Of a DNA stretch of 64,000 nucleotides, positions 18,610-27,614 are shown piece after piece; the first letter of the stretch is position 1; every line of letters starts with the position of its first letter. Source of the DNA: Streptomyces genisteinicus (GTDB taxonomy: Bacteria; Actinomycetota; Actinomycetes; Streptomycetales; Streptomycetaceae); the NCBI RefSeq assembly GCF_014489615.1, contig NZ_CP060825.1:3296001-3360000 (forward strand), in the 5' to 3' direction. The notes below the pieces were generated by a model, which was not told where the DNA came from, searched no databases, and was given only the letters and a program-made list of their open reading frames with translations. Made by a program: the position numbers and the translations under genes.

Positions 18610-20835
18610 ATGAGCCAGCAGCCCGCCGAGGTCCCGGTCCAGCACCCCCAGCCGTCCGTCGCGTCCATAGCCGCGCACCGGCCGCACACCGTCGCCGCCA
18701 CCGTCTCCGATCTCGAACCCGATCTCGACGCCGACGCCGACGCCTACGAGGACGACCACACCCTCGGCGCCGAGCTCCCGCAGGGCCGTTTCCTGGACCG
18801 GGAGCGCAGCTGGCTCGCCTTCAACGAACGCGTGCTCGAACTCGCGGAGGACCCGACCACGCCCCTGCTGGAGCGTGCGAACTTCCTCGCGATCTTCGCG
18901 TCCAACCTGGACGAGTTCTTCATGGTGCGGGTGGCCGGACTCAAGCGCCGCATCGCGACCGGCGTCGCCACCCGCTCGGCCTCCGGGCTCCAGCCGCGCG
19001 AGGTGCTCGACCTGATCTGGACCCGTTCGCGTGAACTCATGGCCCGGCACGCCGCCTGCTACCAGCAGGACGTGGCCCCGGCCCTCGCGGACGAGGGCAT
19101 CCACCTGATCCGCTGGCCGGAGCTCACCGAGAAGGAGCAGGCCCGCCTCTTCACCCTGTTCCGGCAGCAGATCTTCCCCGTCCTCACTCCGCTGGCCGTC
19201 GACCCCGCGCACCCGTTCCCCTACATCTCCGGGCTCTCCCTGAACCTGGCCGTGGTCGTGCGCAACCCGGTGAGCGGCCACCGCCACTTCGCCCGGGTCA
19301 AGGTGCCCCCGCTGCTCTCCCGCTTCCTGGAGGCCAGCCCGCAGCGGTACGTGCCGCTGGAGGACGTCATAGCGGCCCACCTCGAAGAACTCTTCCCCGG
19401 CATGGAGGTCCTCGCCCACCACGCCTTCCGGGTGACCCGCAACGAGGACCTGGAGGTGGAGGAGGACGACACCGAGAACCTCCTCCAGGCCCTGGAGAAG
19501 GAGCTCATGCGGCGCCGCTTCGGCCCGCCGGTGCGCCTGGAGGTCGAGGAGTCCATCGACCCGTACGTGCTCGACCTGCTGGTCCGCGAGCTGAAGATCT
19601 CCGACGCCGAGGTCTACCCGCTGCCGGGCCCGCTCGACCTCACCGGCCTCTTCGGCATCTCGGCGCTCGACCGGCCGGAGCTGAAGTTCCCGAAGTTCGT
19701 CGCCGGCACCCACCGCGACCTGGCCGAGGTGGAGTCCGCGTCCGCGCCCGACGTCTTCATGGCCCTGCGCGAGCGGGACGTGCTGCTGCACCACCCGTAC
19801 GACTCGTTCTCCACCTCCGTCCAGGCCTTCCTGGAACAGGCCGCGGCCGACCCGGACGTCCTCGCGATCAAGCAGACGCTGTACCGCACCTCCGGCGACT
19901 CGCCCATCGTCGACGCCCTGATCGACGCCGCCGAGTCCGGCAAGCAGGTGCTGGTGCTGGTCGAGATCAAGGCGCGCTTCGACGAGCAGGCGAACATCAA
20001 GTGGGCGCGGAAGCTGGAGGAGGCCGGCTGCCACGTCGTCTACGGCCTGGTCGGGCTGAAGACGCACTGCAAGCTGTCGCTGGTGGTCCGCCAGGAGGGC
20101 GACACGCTGCGCCGCTACTCCCACGTCGGCACCGGCAACTACCACCCCAAGACCGCGCGGCTCTACGAGGACCTGGGCCTGCTCACCGCGGACCCGCAGG
20201 TCGGTGCCGACCTCTCCGACCTGTTCAACCGGCTCTCCGGGTACTCGCGGCGCGAGACGTACCGGCGGCTGCTGGTCGCCCCGAAGTCGCTGCGCGACGG
20301 ACTCGTCTCCCGAATAGACAAGGAGATCACCCACCACCGGGCCGGCCGCCTCGCGTACGTCCGCATCAAGGTCAACTCGATGGTCGACGAGGCCGTCATC
20401 GACGCCTGCTACCGGGCGGCGATGGCCGGTGTCCCGGTGGACATCTGGGTACGCGGCATCTGCGCGATCCGCCCCGGTGTGGCGGGCCTCTCGGAGAACA
20501 TCCGCGTCCGCTCGGTGCTCGGGCGCTTCCTGGAGCACTCCCGCGTCTTCGCCTTCGGCAACGGCGGCGAACCGGAGGTGTGGTTCGGCAGCGCCGACAT
20601 GATGCACCGCAACCTCGATCGCCGCATCGAGGCCCTGGTCCGGGTCACCGACCCGGCCCACCGCGCGACCCTGACCCGGTTCCTGGAAGCCGGCATGTCC
20701 GACACGACGTCGTCCTGGCACCTCGGCCCCGACGGCTCCTGGACCCGGCACGCCACGGATGCCGACGGCCAGCCGCTGCGGCACGTACAGGAGATGCTCA
20801 TTGACGCCCGGAGGCGCAGGCGTGCACAGCCCTGA
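18610..20835 (+). CDS. ppk: Polyphosphate kinase 1
   Basis: 741 residues, normal for actinobacterial PPK1. It reversibly polymerises the gamma-phosphate of ATP into polyphosphate. After a variable acidic N-terminus (about 1-55; [14 protein letters not shown]), the N domain starts [19 protein letters not shown] and the head domain follows. The two catalytic phospholipase-D-like domains carry [20 protein letters not shown] (with the phospho-acceptor His) and [20 protein letters not shown] 18610 begins [14 protein letters not shown]. The CHAD gene overlaps its end by 14 bp. In Streptomyces, ppk activity influences phosphate storage and antibiotic onset. Confidence 0.97.
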   Translation: MSQQPAEVPVQHPQPSVASIAAHRPHTVAATVSDLEPDLDADADAYEDDHTLGAELPQGRFLDRERSWLAFNERVLELAEDPTTPLLERANFLAIFASNLDEFFMVRVAGLKRRIATGVATRSASGLQPREVLDLIWTRSRELMARHAACYQQDVAPALADEGIHLIRWPELTEKEQARLFTLFRQQIFPVLTPLAVDPAHPFPYISGLSLNLAVVVRNPVSGHRHFARVKVPPLLSRFLEASPQRYVPLEDVIAAHLEELFPGMEVLAHHAFRVTRNEDLEVEEDDTENLLQALEKELMRRRFGPPVRLEVEESIDPYVLDLLVRELKISDAEVYPLPGPLDLTGLFGISALDRPELKFPKFVAGTHRDLAEVESASAPDVFMALRERDVLLHHPYDSFSTSVQAFLEQAAADPDVLAIKQTLYRTSGDSPIVDALIDAAESGKQVLVLVEIKARFDEQANIKWARKLEEAGCHVVYGLVGLKTHCKLSLVVRQEGDTLRRYSHVGTGNYHPKTARLYEDLGLLTADPQVGADLSDLFNRLSGYSRRETYRRLLVAPKSLRDGLVSRIDKEITHHRAGRLAYVRIKVNSMVDEAVIDACYRAAMAGVPVDIWVRGICAIRPGVAGLSENIRVRSVLGRFLEHSRVFAFGNGGEPEVWFGSADMMHRNLDRRIEALVRVTDPAHRATLTRFLEAGMSDTTSSWHLGPDGSWTRHATDADGQPLRHVQEMLIDARRRRRAQP

Positions 20836-21904
20836 GATGTCCCGCACCGACACCGCCACGGCGGGCGAGGCCCTCGCCCGCTACCTGCACACGCAGGCGG
20901 GCGGCTTCCTGCGCAGCCTGCGCCTGCACGGCGAGAGCGGCGCGGACACGGCGGGCGCGGCGGAAGCCGCCCGTTCGCTGCGGTCGTCGGCACGGCGGAT
21001 CAGCGGCAGCCTGTCCACGTTCCGCCCGCTGCTCGACCCGGACTGGGCGGACGCGCTGCGCGCGGAACTGGGCTGGCTGTCGGCGACCCTCGCCCTGGAA
21101 CACGCCTGCACCTCCCGGATGGTCCGGCTGCTGGACGCCCTGTCCCGCCTCTCGGGCACCTCGCCGGTGCCGCGGGCCCGTACCGAGCCGGTCCCGCTCT
21201 CGGCGCACGGAACCTCGGCGCACGGACCCGGGGCGCACGGGCCGGCGGAGGGCGGCCCCACGCCCCGGCGCGGCGGGGCGCTCACCGTGGGGGCGGCGCG
21301 CGCCGGGGCGCTGCTGGAGCGCCGGCTGACCCTCGCCCGGACCCGGGCGCACTCGGCCGCGCTCGGCGCACTCGGCTCCGCCCGCTTCCACGCGGTCGCG
21401 GACTCGGTCGCCTTACTGGCCTCGGACCTCCCGCTCGCCCCCGCCGCGGCGGGCCCCGCCGACGAGGTGCTGGGCCTGCTCGCGGAGGCCGGCGAACGCC
21501 GGCTGCTGGACGCCGTCGCCGAGCTGCCGCTGGGCCGGGCCGCCCATCCGTACAACGCCGAGGCCCTGGTCAACGGCCTCGCCTCCGACCCGGCCGCCGA
21601 GCAGCAGGACGCCCCCTGGCACGAGGTCAGGCGCCTGCTGCGGCTGCACCGCTACGCGCGGGAGGTGCTGCGGCCCGGAGACGACCCGGTGCTGTGCCAC
21701 GCGGGGCTGGTGCTCGACCACCACCGGGAGGCCGCCGACGCCTCCGAGGCCGCCGCGGACGCCGCGCGCACCCCGCGGATCGCGCCGGCCACCGCGTACG
21801 CCCTCGGAGTGCTCCACGCGGACCAGCGGCACGAGGTGGAAGCGGCCAGGTTCGCCTTCCAGCAGGAGTGGCGGCACGCCACGGCGGCGGTGCCCGCGCC
21901 GTGA
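20822..21904 (+). CDS. CHAD domain protein
   Basis: 360 residues from GTG 20822, chosen because GGAGG lies 8 bases upstream; a later ATG at 20837 has no good ribosome binding site. The start lies inside the last codons of ppk, so translation is coupled. CHAD domains are alpha-helical bundles with conserved His/Arg/Lys that bind polyphosphate granules. Here [20 protein letters not shown] and [15 protein letters not shown] form the basic helices. A low-complexity insert ([17 protein letters not shown]) near 120-140 links the halves. Likely a polyphosphate-binding partner of PPK; it also overlaps the next gene. Confidence 0.92.
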   Translation: MHSPEMSRTDTATAGEALARYLHTQAGGFLRSLRLHGESGADTAGAAEAARSLRSSARRISGSLSTFRPLLDPDWADALRAELGWLSATLALEHACTSRMVRLLDALSRLSGTSPVPRARTEPVPLSAHGTSAHGPGAHGPAEGGPTPRRGGALTVGAARAGALLERRLTLARTRAHSAALGALGSARFHAVADSVALLASDLPLAPAAAGPADEVLGLLAEAGERRLLDAVAELPLGRAAHPYNAEALVNGLASDPAAEQQDAPWHEVRRLLRLHRYAREVLRPGDDPVLCHAGLVLDHHREAADASEAAADAARTPRIAPATAYALGVLHADQRHEVEAARFAFQQEWRHATAAVPAP

Positions 21905-22476
21905 CCGGCGACGGACTCCCCCACGACGACCGGCGCCGGCAGCCCTCCGGCCCGGCGCAGGGCCCGGTCCACGGCCCCGGTCCCGGCCACAGCCACAGCC
22001 ACAGCCACAGCCACAGCCACACGAACGAGCCAGGTCACGACGACTCCGGGTACGGCCCGGTGGGGCCCGACACCGTCCTGGCCGCCGGATGCGTGCTCTG
22101 GCGCCGCGCCCCGTACGGGCACGACCGGGTGGAGATCTGCCTGGTCCACCGGCCCAAGTACGACGACTGGTCGCACCCCAAGGGCAAGCTCAAGCGGGGC
22201 GAGGACGCCCTCGCCGCCGCCCTGCGCGAGGTCCTGGAGGAGACCGGCCACCGCTGTGTGCCGGGTTCCCGGCTGCCCTCGGTCCGCTACGTCGCGAACG
22301 GCCGGCCCAAGCACGTCAGCTACTGGGCCGCGGAGACCCGGTCCGGGTCCTTCGCCGCCAGCGCCGAGGTGGACGCCATCGCCTGGCTCTCGCCGGCGGC
22401 GGCCCGCGCCCGGCTCACCCAGCCCCGGGACCGCGTCCTGCTCGACGCGATGCTGGACTCCCTGAGCACCGCCTGA
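21901..22476 (+). CDS. Nudix hydrolase (MutT-like) with His-Ser repeat
   Basis: 191 residues from GTG 21901, which overlaps the CHAD stop (GTGA). The Nudix box GKLKRGEDALAAALREVLEETG is complete (G-x5-E-x7-REVLEETG), shown here only by its key residues as it matches GX5EX7REUXEEXGU. PKYDDWSHPKGK precedes it as in MutT1-type enzymes, which hydrolyse oxidised nucleotides or (di)nucleoside polyphosphates. There is no C-terminal histidine phosphatase domain. The N-terminal ~45 residues are Pro/Gly-rich and contain GHSHSHSHSHSH, a likely metal-binding stretch. The ppk-CHAD-Nudix operon suggests polyphosphate or nucleotide-phosphate housekeeping. Confidence 0.9.
   Translation: MTGDGLPHDDRRRQPSGPAQGPVHGPGPGHSHSHSHSHSHTNEPGHDDSGYGPVGPDTVLAAGCVLWRRAPYGHDRVEICLVHRPKYDDWSHPKGKLKRGEDALAAALREVLEETGHRCVPGSRLPSVRYVANGRPKHVSYWAAETRSGSFAASAEVDAIAWLSPAAARARLTQPRDRVLLDAMLDSLSTA
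21987..22020 (+). repeat. CCACAG hexanucleotide microsatellite
   Basis: Five CCACAG units plus CCAC, coding for the His-Ser repeat of the Nudix protein. The unit is in frame, so slippage would change only repeat length. Confidence 0.9.
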
Positions 22477-22826
22477 CCCCTGGGCCCCTGCCCGGGCGCG
22501 CCTTCGGCGCAGCGGCAGCCTGGGGGCCGCCCCGAGGGCCCGACGCGCGGCCCCGTCGAGGCCCCGGCCCGCCGCGCCCTCGCACCGTCCCGCCTGGTTC
22601 CCCGCGCTGGTTCCCCGCCCTGTGTCCCCGCGCGCCCTCGCCACGCGGGCGCGCCGCGCGGCCCGTACCCCCGCCGGCCCGTCCGCGCACCCTGCCCGGC
22701 CTGCGGTCGCGTCCTCCGCCGCCCGCCGCCCGTACCTGCCACGCGTTCGGGTGACGACGGCCCGCCGACGAGCCGACCCGCCCGTACGGCGCAATCCTGG
22801 GGAGGAGCACCAGGCCGCCCGCCACG
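22477..22826. other. Intergenic, no gene seen
   Basis: 350 bp between the Nudix gene and the PHO box. Open frames here are Arg/Pro/Ala-rich and lack start signals; I see no supported gene. Confidence 0.55.
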
Positions 22827-22848
22827 GTTCACCTCGCGTTCACTCTCC
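22827..22848 (+). promoter_or_regulatory. PHO box upstream of pstS
   Basis: Two contiguous 11-bp direct repeats, GTTCACCTCGC (22827-22837) and GTTCACTCTCC (22838-22848), match the PhoP-binding consensus GTTCACC-n4. A further TTCACCT follows at about 22861. PhoP activates pstSCAB under phosphate limitation in Streptomyces. Confidence 0.88.
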
Positions 22849-22968
22849 CCCGTCGGCCACTTCACCTGATCTGCCTAATTTCGGCCTTACGCGGTGACCG
22901 GCACGGTGCCGGTCCCCCCACCCCGACGCACGCCGCGCCGCAGCGGCAACTGGAAGGAAACCCCGAAA

Positions 22969-24102
22969 GTGAAGCTTCAGCGCAAGAACGGGCTTCGCGC
23001 CGCCGCGCTCGGTGCCCTCGTCGTCTCCGGCACCCTGGTCCTCTCGGCGTGCGGTTCGGACGACAACTCGGGTGGCACGAGCGGCAGCGGGGAAACGACC
23101 AGCGCTGCCTCCGACATCAAGTGCGACGGCGCCACCGGCAAGCTCCTGGCCTCCGGCTCCAGCGCCCAGAAGAACGCGATGGACCTCTGGGTCAAGAACT
23201 ACATGGCCGCCTGCACGGGCGTCGAGGTCAACTACAAGTCCTCGTCCTCCGGTGAGGGCATCGTGGCCTTCAACCAGGGCACCGTCGGCTTCGCCGGCTC
23301 CGACTCGGCGCTCAAGCCCGACGAGGTCGAGGAGTCGAAGAAGATCTGCAAGGGCGGCCAGGGCATCAACCTGCCGATGGTCGGCGGCCCGATCGCGATC
23401 GGCTACAACGTCCCCGGCGTCGACAAGCTGAACCTGGACGCGGCCACCATCGCCAAGATCTTCAACGGCAAGATCAAGAACTGGAACGACCCGGCCATCG
23501 CCGAGCTCAACAAGGACGCCGAGCTCCCGGACAAGGCGATCCAGGCCTTCCACCGCTCCGAGGACTCCGGCACCACCCAGAACCTCGGCAAGTACCTGGG
23601 CGCCACCGCCAAGGCCGACTGGCCCTACGAGGCCGAGAAGAAGTGGCCCGCCCCCGGTGGCCAGGCCGCCTCCGGCTCCTCCGGCGTCGCCGCCCAGGTG
23701 AAGCAGAACGAGGGCGCCATCGGCTACTTCGAGCTCTCCTACGCCACCTCGCAGTCCATCCCGACCGTGAGCATCGCGACGGGCGCCGCCGCCCCGGTGG
23801 ACGCCACCTCGGAGAACGCCTCCAAGGCCATCGCCGCCGCCAAGGTCAAGGGCACCGGCAAGGACCTGGCGCTGGAGCTCGACTACGCCACCAAGGCCGA
23901 GGGCGCCTACCCGATGGTCCTCGTCACCTACGAGGTCGTCTGCGACACCGGCAACAAGCCCGAGACCCTCGACACCGTCAAGTCCTTCCTGACCTACGCC
24001 GCCGGCGACGAGGGCCAGAAGGTCCTCTCCGACCACGGCTACGCCCCGATCCCGGCCGAGATCAACGCCAAGGTCCGCGAGACCGTCGCGGGCCTGAAGT
24101 AA
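22969..24102 (+). CDS. pstS: Phosphate-binding lipoprotein PstS
   Basis: 377 residues from GTG 22969 (MKLQRKNGLRAAAL), with GGAAGGAAA upstream. Lipoprotein signal with lipobox LSAC (Cys about residue 27), then a Gly/Ser/Thr-rich linker and a periplasmic-binding fold. Phosphate-contacting loops are ASGSSAQKNAM, FAGSDSALK, HRSEDSGTTQNLGKYL and ASGSSGVAAQVK. It captures inorganic phosphate outside the membrane and hands it to PstCA. The sequence is relatively Lys-rich and codon-biased, as expected of an abundant protein. The PHO box lies 120 bp upstream, and a strong hairpin separates it from pstC. Confidence 0.97.
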   Translation: MKLQRKNGLRAAALGALVVSGTLVLSACGSDDNSGGTSGSGETTSAASDIKCDGATGKLLASGSSAQKNAMDLWVKNYMAACTGVEVNYKSSSSGEGIVAFNQGTVGFAGSDSALKPDEVEESKKICKGGQGINLPMVGGPIAIGYNVPGVDKLNLDAATIAKIFNGKIKNWNDPAIAELNKDAELPDKAIQAFHRSEDSGTTQNLGKYLGATAKADWPYEAEKKWPAPGGQAASGSSGVAAQVKQNEGAIGYFELSYATSQSIPTVSIATGAAAPVDATSENASKAIAAAKVKGTGKDLALELDYATKAEGAYPMVLVTYEVVCDTGNKPETLDTVKSFLTYAAGDEGQKVLSDHGYAPIPAEINAKVRETVAGLK

Positions 24103-24109
24103 GACCGCG

Positions 24110-24140
24110 GGCCGGCGGGGACGGAGCGTCCCCGCCGGCC
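24110..24140 (+). terminator. Hairpin between pstS and pstC
   Basis: GGCCGGCGGGGACG (24110-24123), loop GAG, then CGTCCCCGCCGGCC (24127-24140): a perfect 14-bp stem starting 7 bp after the pstS stop. It probably acts as a partial terminator or 3' stabiliser that gives more PstS than PstCAB. Confidence 0.75.
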
Positions 24141-24201
24141 GGCCATCCGGTGCACCGCCGCCAGGGGGGCCGAGCGCTCCCCCACACAGACCGGAAAGAC
24201 C

Positions 24202-25203
24202 ATGGCTTCCACCACACCCACCGATTCACTTCCACCCACGCCGGCTCCGCCGGTCACCGGGCTGAACAGCAAGTCCACGGGCCGCGCAGGCGACAAGGTC
24301 TTCCTCGCCCTGTCCCGCGGCTCGGGCATCCTGCTGCTGGTGATCATGGCGTCGATCGCCGCGTTCCTCACCTACCGCGCCACGCTGGCCATCTCGGAGA
24401 ACGAGGGCAACTTCCTCACCACCTTCGACTGGAACCCGGCCGGTGACCCGCCGGTCTTCGGCATCGCGGTCCTGCTCTTCGGCACCGTCGTCAGCTCGAT
24501 CATCGCGATGGTGATCGCCGTTCCGGTCGCCGTCGGCATCGCGCTGTTCATCTCGCACTACGCGCCGCGCAGGCTGGCCACCCCGATCGCGTACGTCGTC
24601 GACCTGCTGGCCGCCGTGCCGTCGATCATCTACGGCATCTGGGGCGCGCTCTTCCTCGTCCCGTACCTCGAGGGCCTGAACCTCTGGCTCGACGACTTCT
24701 TCGGCTGGACGTACGTCTTCGAGAAGACCGAGGTCGGCGTCGCGCGTTCGCTGTTCACCGTGGGCGTGCTGCTGGCCATCATGATCCTGCCGATCGTGAC
24801 GAGCGTCAGCCGCGAGGTCTTCCTCCAGGTCCCGCGCATGAACGAGGAGGCCGCCCTGGCCCTCGGCGCGACCCGCTGGGAGGTCATCCGCATGTCGGTG
24901 CTGCCCTTCGGCCGCTCCGGCGTGATCTCCGCGTCGATGCTCGGACTGGGACGCGCGCTGGGCGAGACGATGGCGGTCGCCACCGTGCTCTCCCCGAGCT
25001 TCCTCATCTCGCTGCACCTGCTGAACCCGGGCGGCGGCACCTTCGCCCAGAACATCGCCGCGAAGTTCGACGAGGCCAACGAGTTCGGGCGGGACGCCCT
25101 GATCGCCTCCGGCCTGGTCCTCTTCGTCCTCACTTTGCTGGTCAACGGCGCGGCCCGCCTGATCATCGCGCGCCGCAAGGAGTACTCGGGGGCCAACGCG
25201 TGA
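24202..25203 (+). CDS. pstC: Phosphate ABC transporter permease PstC
   Basis: 333 residues with six membrane segments and a soluble N-terminal ~35 residues. The ABC permease EAA loop is visible as MNEEAALALGATRWEVIRMSVLPFGRSG, of which the core EAALALGA and Gly are diagnostic. VPSIIYGIWG is a PstC/PstA hallmark. ATG 24202 begins MASTTPTDSL. It forms the membrane channel with PstA. A 32-codon frame that overlaps its stop codon leads into pstA. Confidence 0.96.
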   Translation: MASTTPTDSLPPTPAPPVTGLNSKSTGRAGDKVFLALSRGSGILLLVIMASIAAFLTYRATLAISENEGNFLTTFDWNPAGDPPVFGIAVLLFGTVVSSIIAMVIAVPVAVGIALFISHYAPRRLATPIAYVVDLLAAVPSIIYGIWGALFLVPYLEGLNLWLDDFFGWTYVFEKTEVGVARSLFTVGVLLAIMILPIVTSVSREVFLQVPRMNEEAALALGATRWEVIRMSVLPFGRSGVISASMLGLGRALGETMAVATVLSPSFLISLHLLNPGGGTFAQNIAAKFDEANEFGRDALIASGLVLFVLTLLVNGAARLIIARRKEYSGANA

Positions 25204-25298
25204 ACGACGCACGCGCGGCCGCCGGGCCGCAGACGATCACGAAAGCCGCACCTCTGCGCCGCGCGGGCGGAGAAGTGAACGAATGGGGTGCAGCATGA
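25200..25298 (+). CDS. Possible 32-codon linker ORF between pstC and pstA
   Basis: GTG 25200 overlaps the pstC stop (GTGA). The frame stays open for 32 codons and its TGA (25296-25298) overlaps the ATG of pstA (ATGA). The translation begins MNDARAAAGPQTITKAA and ends GGEVNEWGAA. It has no known domain. It may simply carry ribosomes from pstC to pstA rather than make a useful peptide. In such G+C-rich DNA a short open frame can also occur by chance. Confidence 0.35.
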   Translation: MNDARAAAGPQTITKAAPLRRAGGEVNEWGAA

Positions 25299-26365
25299 GC
25301 CAGACAGTTGTCAGGGAGACTCCGTCGCACGCGGCGCCCGGTCCCCGTCGCAGCCTCAGCACCCGTTCGCTCCCCAAGTGGGCGCCGCTCGGCTTCGCCG
25401 CCGTCTCCGTCGTCCTCGGCGTGGGTCTCGGCCTGGTCGCGGGCTGGGAGAGCCGGATCCAGTGGGGGCTGGTCTCCGCGCTCTTCTTCGTCGTGATCTC
25501 GTACACGGTCACCAGCGCCGTCGAGAACCGGCGCCAGGCCAAGGACCGGCTGGCGACCAGCGTCGTCTGGGTCTGCTTCGTCCTCGCCGTCGTCCCGCTG
25601 CTCTCGCTGATCGGTGTCACCGTCAGCCGTGGTGTGAAGGTCCTCGACGGGTACTTCCTCACCCACTCCATGGCCGGCGTCCCCGGCTTCGAGGCCGGCG
25701 GCGGCGTCTACCACGCCATCATCGGCACCCTGGAGCAGGTCGGTCTCGCCACCCTGGTGTCGGTGCCCATCGGCCTGCTGACCGCCGTCTACCTGGTGGA
25801 GTACGGCAAGGGCGCGCTGGCCAAGGCCGTGACGTTCTTCGTCGACGTCATGACGGGCATCCCGTCGATCGTCGCCGGCCTCTTCCTGCTGTCGATCATG
25901 CTGATGTTCAAGCTCCAGCCGTCCGGCCTGATGGGTGCGCTGGCCCTGGCGATCCTGATGATCCCGGTCGTCGTCCGCTCCACCGAGGAGATGCTCAAGC
26001 TCGTCCCGAACGAGCTGCGCGAGGCCTCCCTCGCCCTCGGTGTGCCGAAGTGGCGCACGATCACGAAGGTGGTCATCCCGACCGCGCTCGGTGGCATCAC
26101 CACCGGTGTGATGCTCGCCATCGCGCGCATCGCCGGTGAGACCGCGCCGATCATGCTGCTCGTCTTCGGCAGCCAGCTGATCAACACCAACCCGTTCGAG
26201 GGCGCCCAGTCGTCGCTCCCCTTCTACATCTGGGAGCAGTACCGGGTCGGCAGCGAGGCGTCGTACGACCGCGCCTGGGCCGCCGCCCTGGTCCTGATCG
26301 CCTTCGTCATGATCCTCAACCTGGTGGCTCGCGGCATCGCCCGCTGGAAGGCCCCGAAGCACTGA
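25295..26365 (+). CDS. pstA: Phosphate ABC transporter permease PstA
   Basis: 356 residues from ATG 25295 (MSQTVVRETPSHAAPG); an ATG at 25283 would add four residues and has GGAG at longer spacing. Six or seven membrane segments. The N-terminal part is longer than in E. coli PstA, with an extra pair of segments typical of actinobacteria. The EAA loop reads ELREASLALGVPKWRTITKV and GIPSIVAGLF is the PstA signature. With PstC it forms the phosphate channel, driven by PstB. Confidence 0.96.
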   Translation: MSQTVVRETPSHAAPGPRRSLSTRSLPKWAPLGFAAVSVVLGVGLGLVAGWESRIQWGLVSALFFVVISYTVTSAVENRRQAKDRLATSVVWVCFVLAVVPLLSLIGVTVSRGVKVLDGYFLTHSMAGVPGFEAGGGVYHAIIGTLEQVGLATLVSVPIGLLTAVYLVEYGKGALAKAVTFFVDVMTGIPSIVAGLFLLSIMLMFKLQPSGLMGALALAILMIPVVVRSTEEMLKLVPNELREASLALGVPKWRTITKVVIPTALGGITTGVMLAIARIAGETAPIMLLVFGSQLINTNPFEGAQSSLPFYIWEQYRVGSEASYDRAWAAALVLIAFVMILNLVARGIARWKAPKH

Positions 26366-26428
26366 TCTGCGGCTCCGATACCGCACGGCCGGTCGCTGAC
26401 GCGACCACCAGAAAGCGAAGTGACCCCC

Positions 26429-27205
26429 ATGGCAAAGCGAATCGACGTCAGCGGTCTGACCGCCTACTACGGCTCCCACAAGGCGATCGAGGACATCTCG
26501 ATGACCGTGGAGCCCCGCTCCGTGACGGCCTTCATCGGCCCGTCCGGCTGCGGCAAGTCCACCTTCCTGCGCACCCTGAACCGGATGCACGAGGTCACCC
26601 CCGGCGGGCGCGTCGAGGGCAAGGTGATGCTCGACGACGAGAACCTGTACGCCTCCGGCATCGACCCCGTCGCCGTGCGGCGCACGGTCGGCATGGTCTT
26701 CCAGCGTCCGAACCCGTTCCCCACCATGTCGATCTTCGACAACGTGGCGGCGGGGCTGCGCCTGAACGGCTCGTACAAGAAGAACCAGCTCGCCGACGTC
26801 GTCGAGAAGTCCCTGCGCGGGGCCAACCTCTGGAACGAGGTCAAGGACCGCCTGAACAAGCCGGGCTCCGGACTGTCGGGCGGCCAGCAGCAGCGCCTGT
26901 GCATCGCCCGCGCGATCGCGGTCGAGCCGGACGTGCTGCTGATGGACGAGCCCTGCTCGGCGCTCGACCCGATCTCGACGCTCGCGATCGAGGACCTGAT
27001 CGGGGAGCTGAAGGAGCGCTTCACCATCGTCATCGTGACGCACAACATGCAGCAGGCCGCCCGTGTCTCCGACCGCACGGCCTTCTTCAACCTGGCGGCG
27101 GTCGGCCAGCCCGGCAAGCTGATCGAGATCGACGAGACCGAGCGGATCTTCGCCAACCCGTCCGTCCAGGCGACCGAGGACTACATCTCGGGCCGCTTCG
27201 GATAA
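26429..27205 (+). CDS. pstB: Phosphate ABC transporter ATPase PstB
   Basis: 258 residues from ATG 26429 ([15 protein letters not shown]); a GTG three codons earlier is possible. Walker A is GPSGCGKST, the Q-loop is [10 protein letters not shown], the signature [16 protein letters not shown] and Walker [14 protein letters not shown], followed by the switch His in [13 protein letters not shown]. These are the exact PstB hallmarks. It energises phosphate import through PstCA. A strong terminator follows. Confidence 0.97.
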   Translation: MAKRIDVSGLTAYYGSHKAIEDISMTVEPRSVTAFIGPSGCGKSTFLRTLNRMHEVTPGGRVEGKVMLDDENLYASGIDPVAVRRTVGMVFQRPNPFPTMSIFDNVAAGLRLNGSYKKNQLADVVEKSLRGANLWNEVKDRLNKPGSGLSGGQQQRLCIARAIAVEPDVLLMDEPCSALDPISTLAIEDLIGELKERFTIVIVTHNMQQAARVSDRTAFFNLAAVGQPGKLIEIDETERIFANPSVQATEDYISGRFG

Positions 27206-27248
27206 GCCGTCTGCGGGTGCTGCATGGCGGTGCCACCCGCACGACGAC

Positions 27249-27279
27249 GGGCCCGCCCCCTGTCCCAGGGGGCGGGCCC
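27249..27279 (+). terminator. Terminator of the pstSCAB operon
   Basis: GGGCCCGCCCCCTG (27249-27262), loop TCC, then CAGGGGGCGGGCCC (27266-27279) followed by TTCC: a perfect 14-bp stem, 43 bp after the pstB stop. Confidence 0.85.
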
Positions 27280-27374
27280 TTCCGCACTTCCCGCGGGGGT
27301 GCGGCAACCGTGATCGGAGCTTCCGGCCGACTCCGCAGGCACCTCGTGGAGCCCGCACCGCGCTCCGCGCGGTC

Positions 27375-27514
27375 GCCTCAATCGCCGGCGGGGCTGACAT
27401 GTCAGGCCGTAGGGGAGATCGAGGCGCGGGAGCTCGGGAGCGGAGCCCCCGCTGAGCGTCGCGCCCTGAGGCGAGGCCGACGACTTGAGCCCCGCCGGCG
27501 ATTGAGGCGCGGGG
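27375..27514. repeat. Convergent pair of GCCGGCGATTGAGGC elements
   Basis: The gap 27280-27614 has no credible gene. It contains an inverted copy (27375-27395) and a direct copy (27488-27514) of the element also seen at 7166. Each is followed by a related GAGGCGCGGGxGCTCGGGxGCGGAGCCCC-like hairpin-forming tail (about 27421-27450 and 27504-27533). Confidence 0.8.
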
Positions 27515-27614
27515 GCTCGGGGGCGGAGCCCCCGGAAAGCGGGCGCCCCGGGAACGGGAAGGCCCCGGCGCCCCGGGAGGGGGCGACGGGGCCGGCCACG
27601 TCAGAGGGAACGCG

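Noticed and set aside
21987..22020. Phase-variable microsatellite
   Set aside because: The unit is six bases, so slippage cannot switch the Nudix gene on or off; only repeat length would change.
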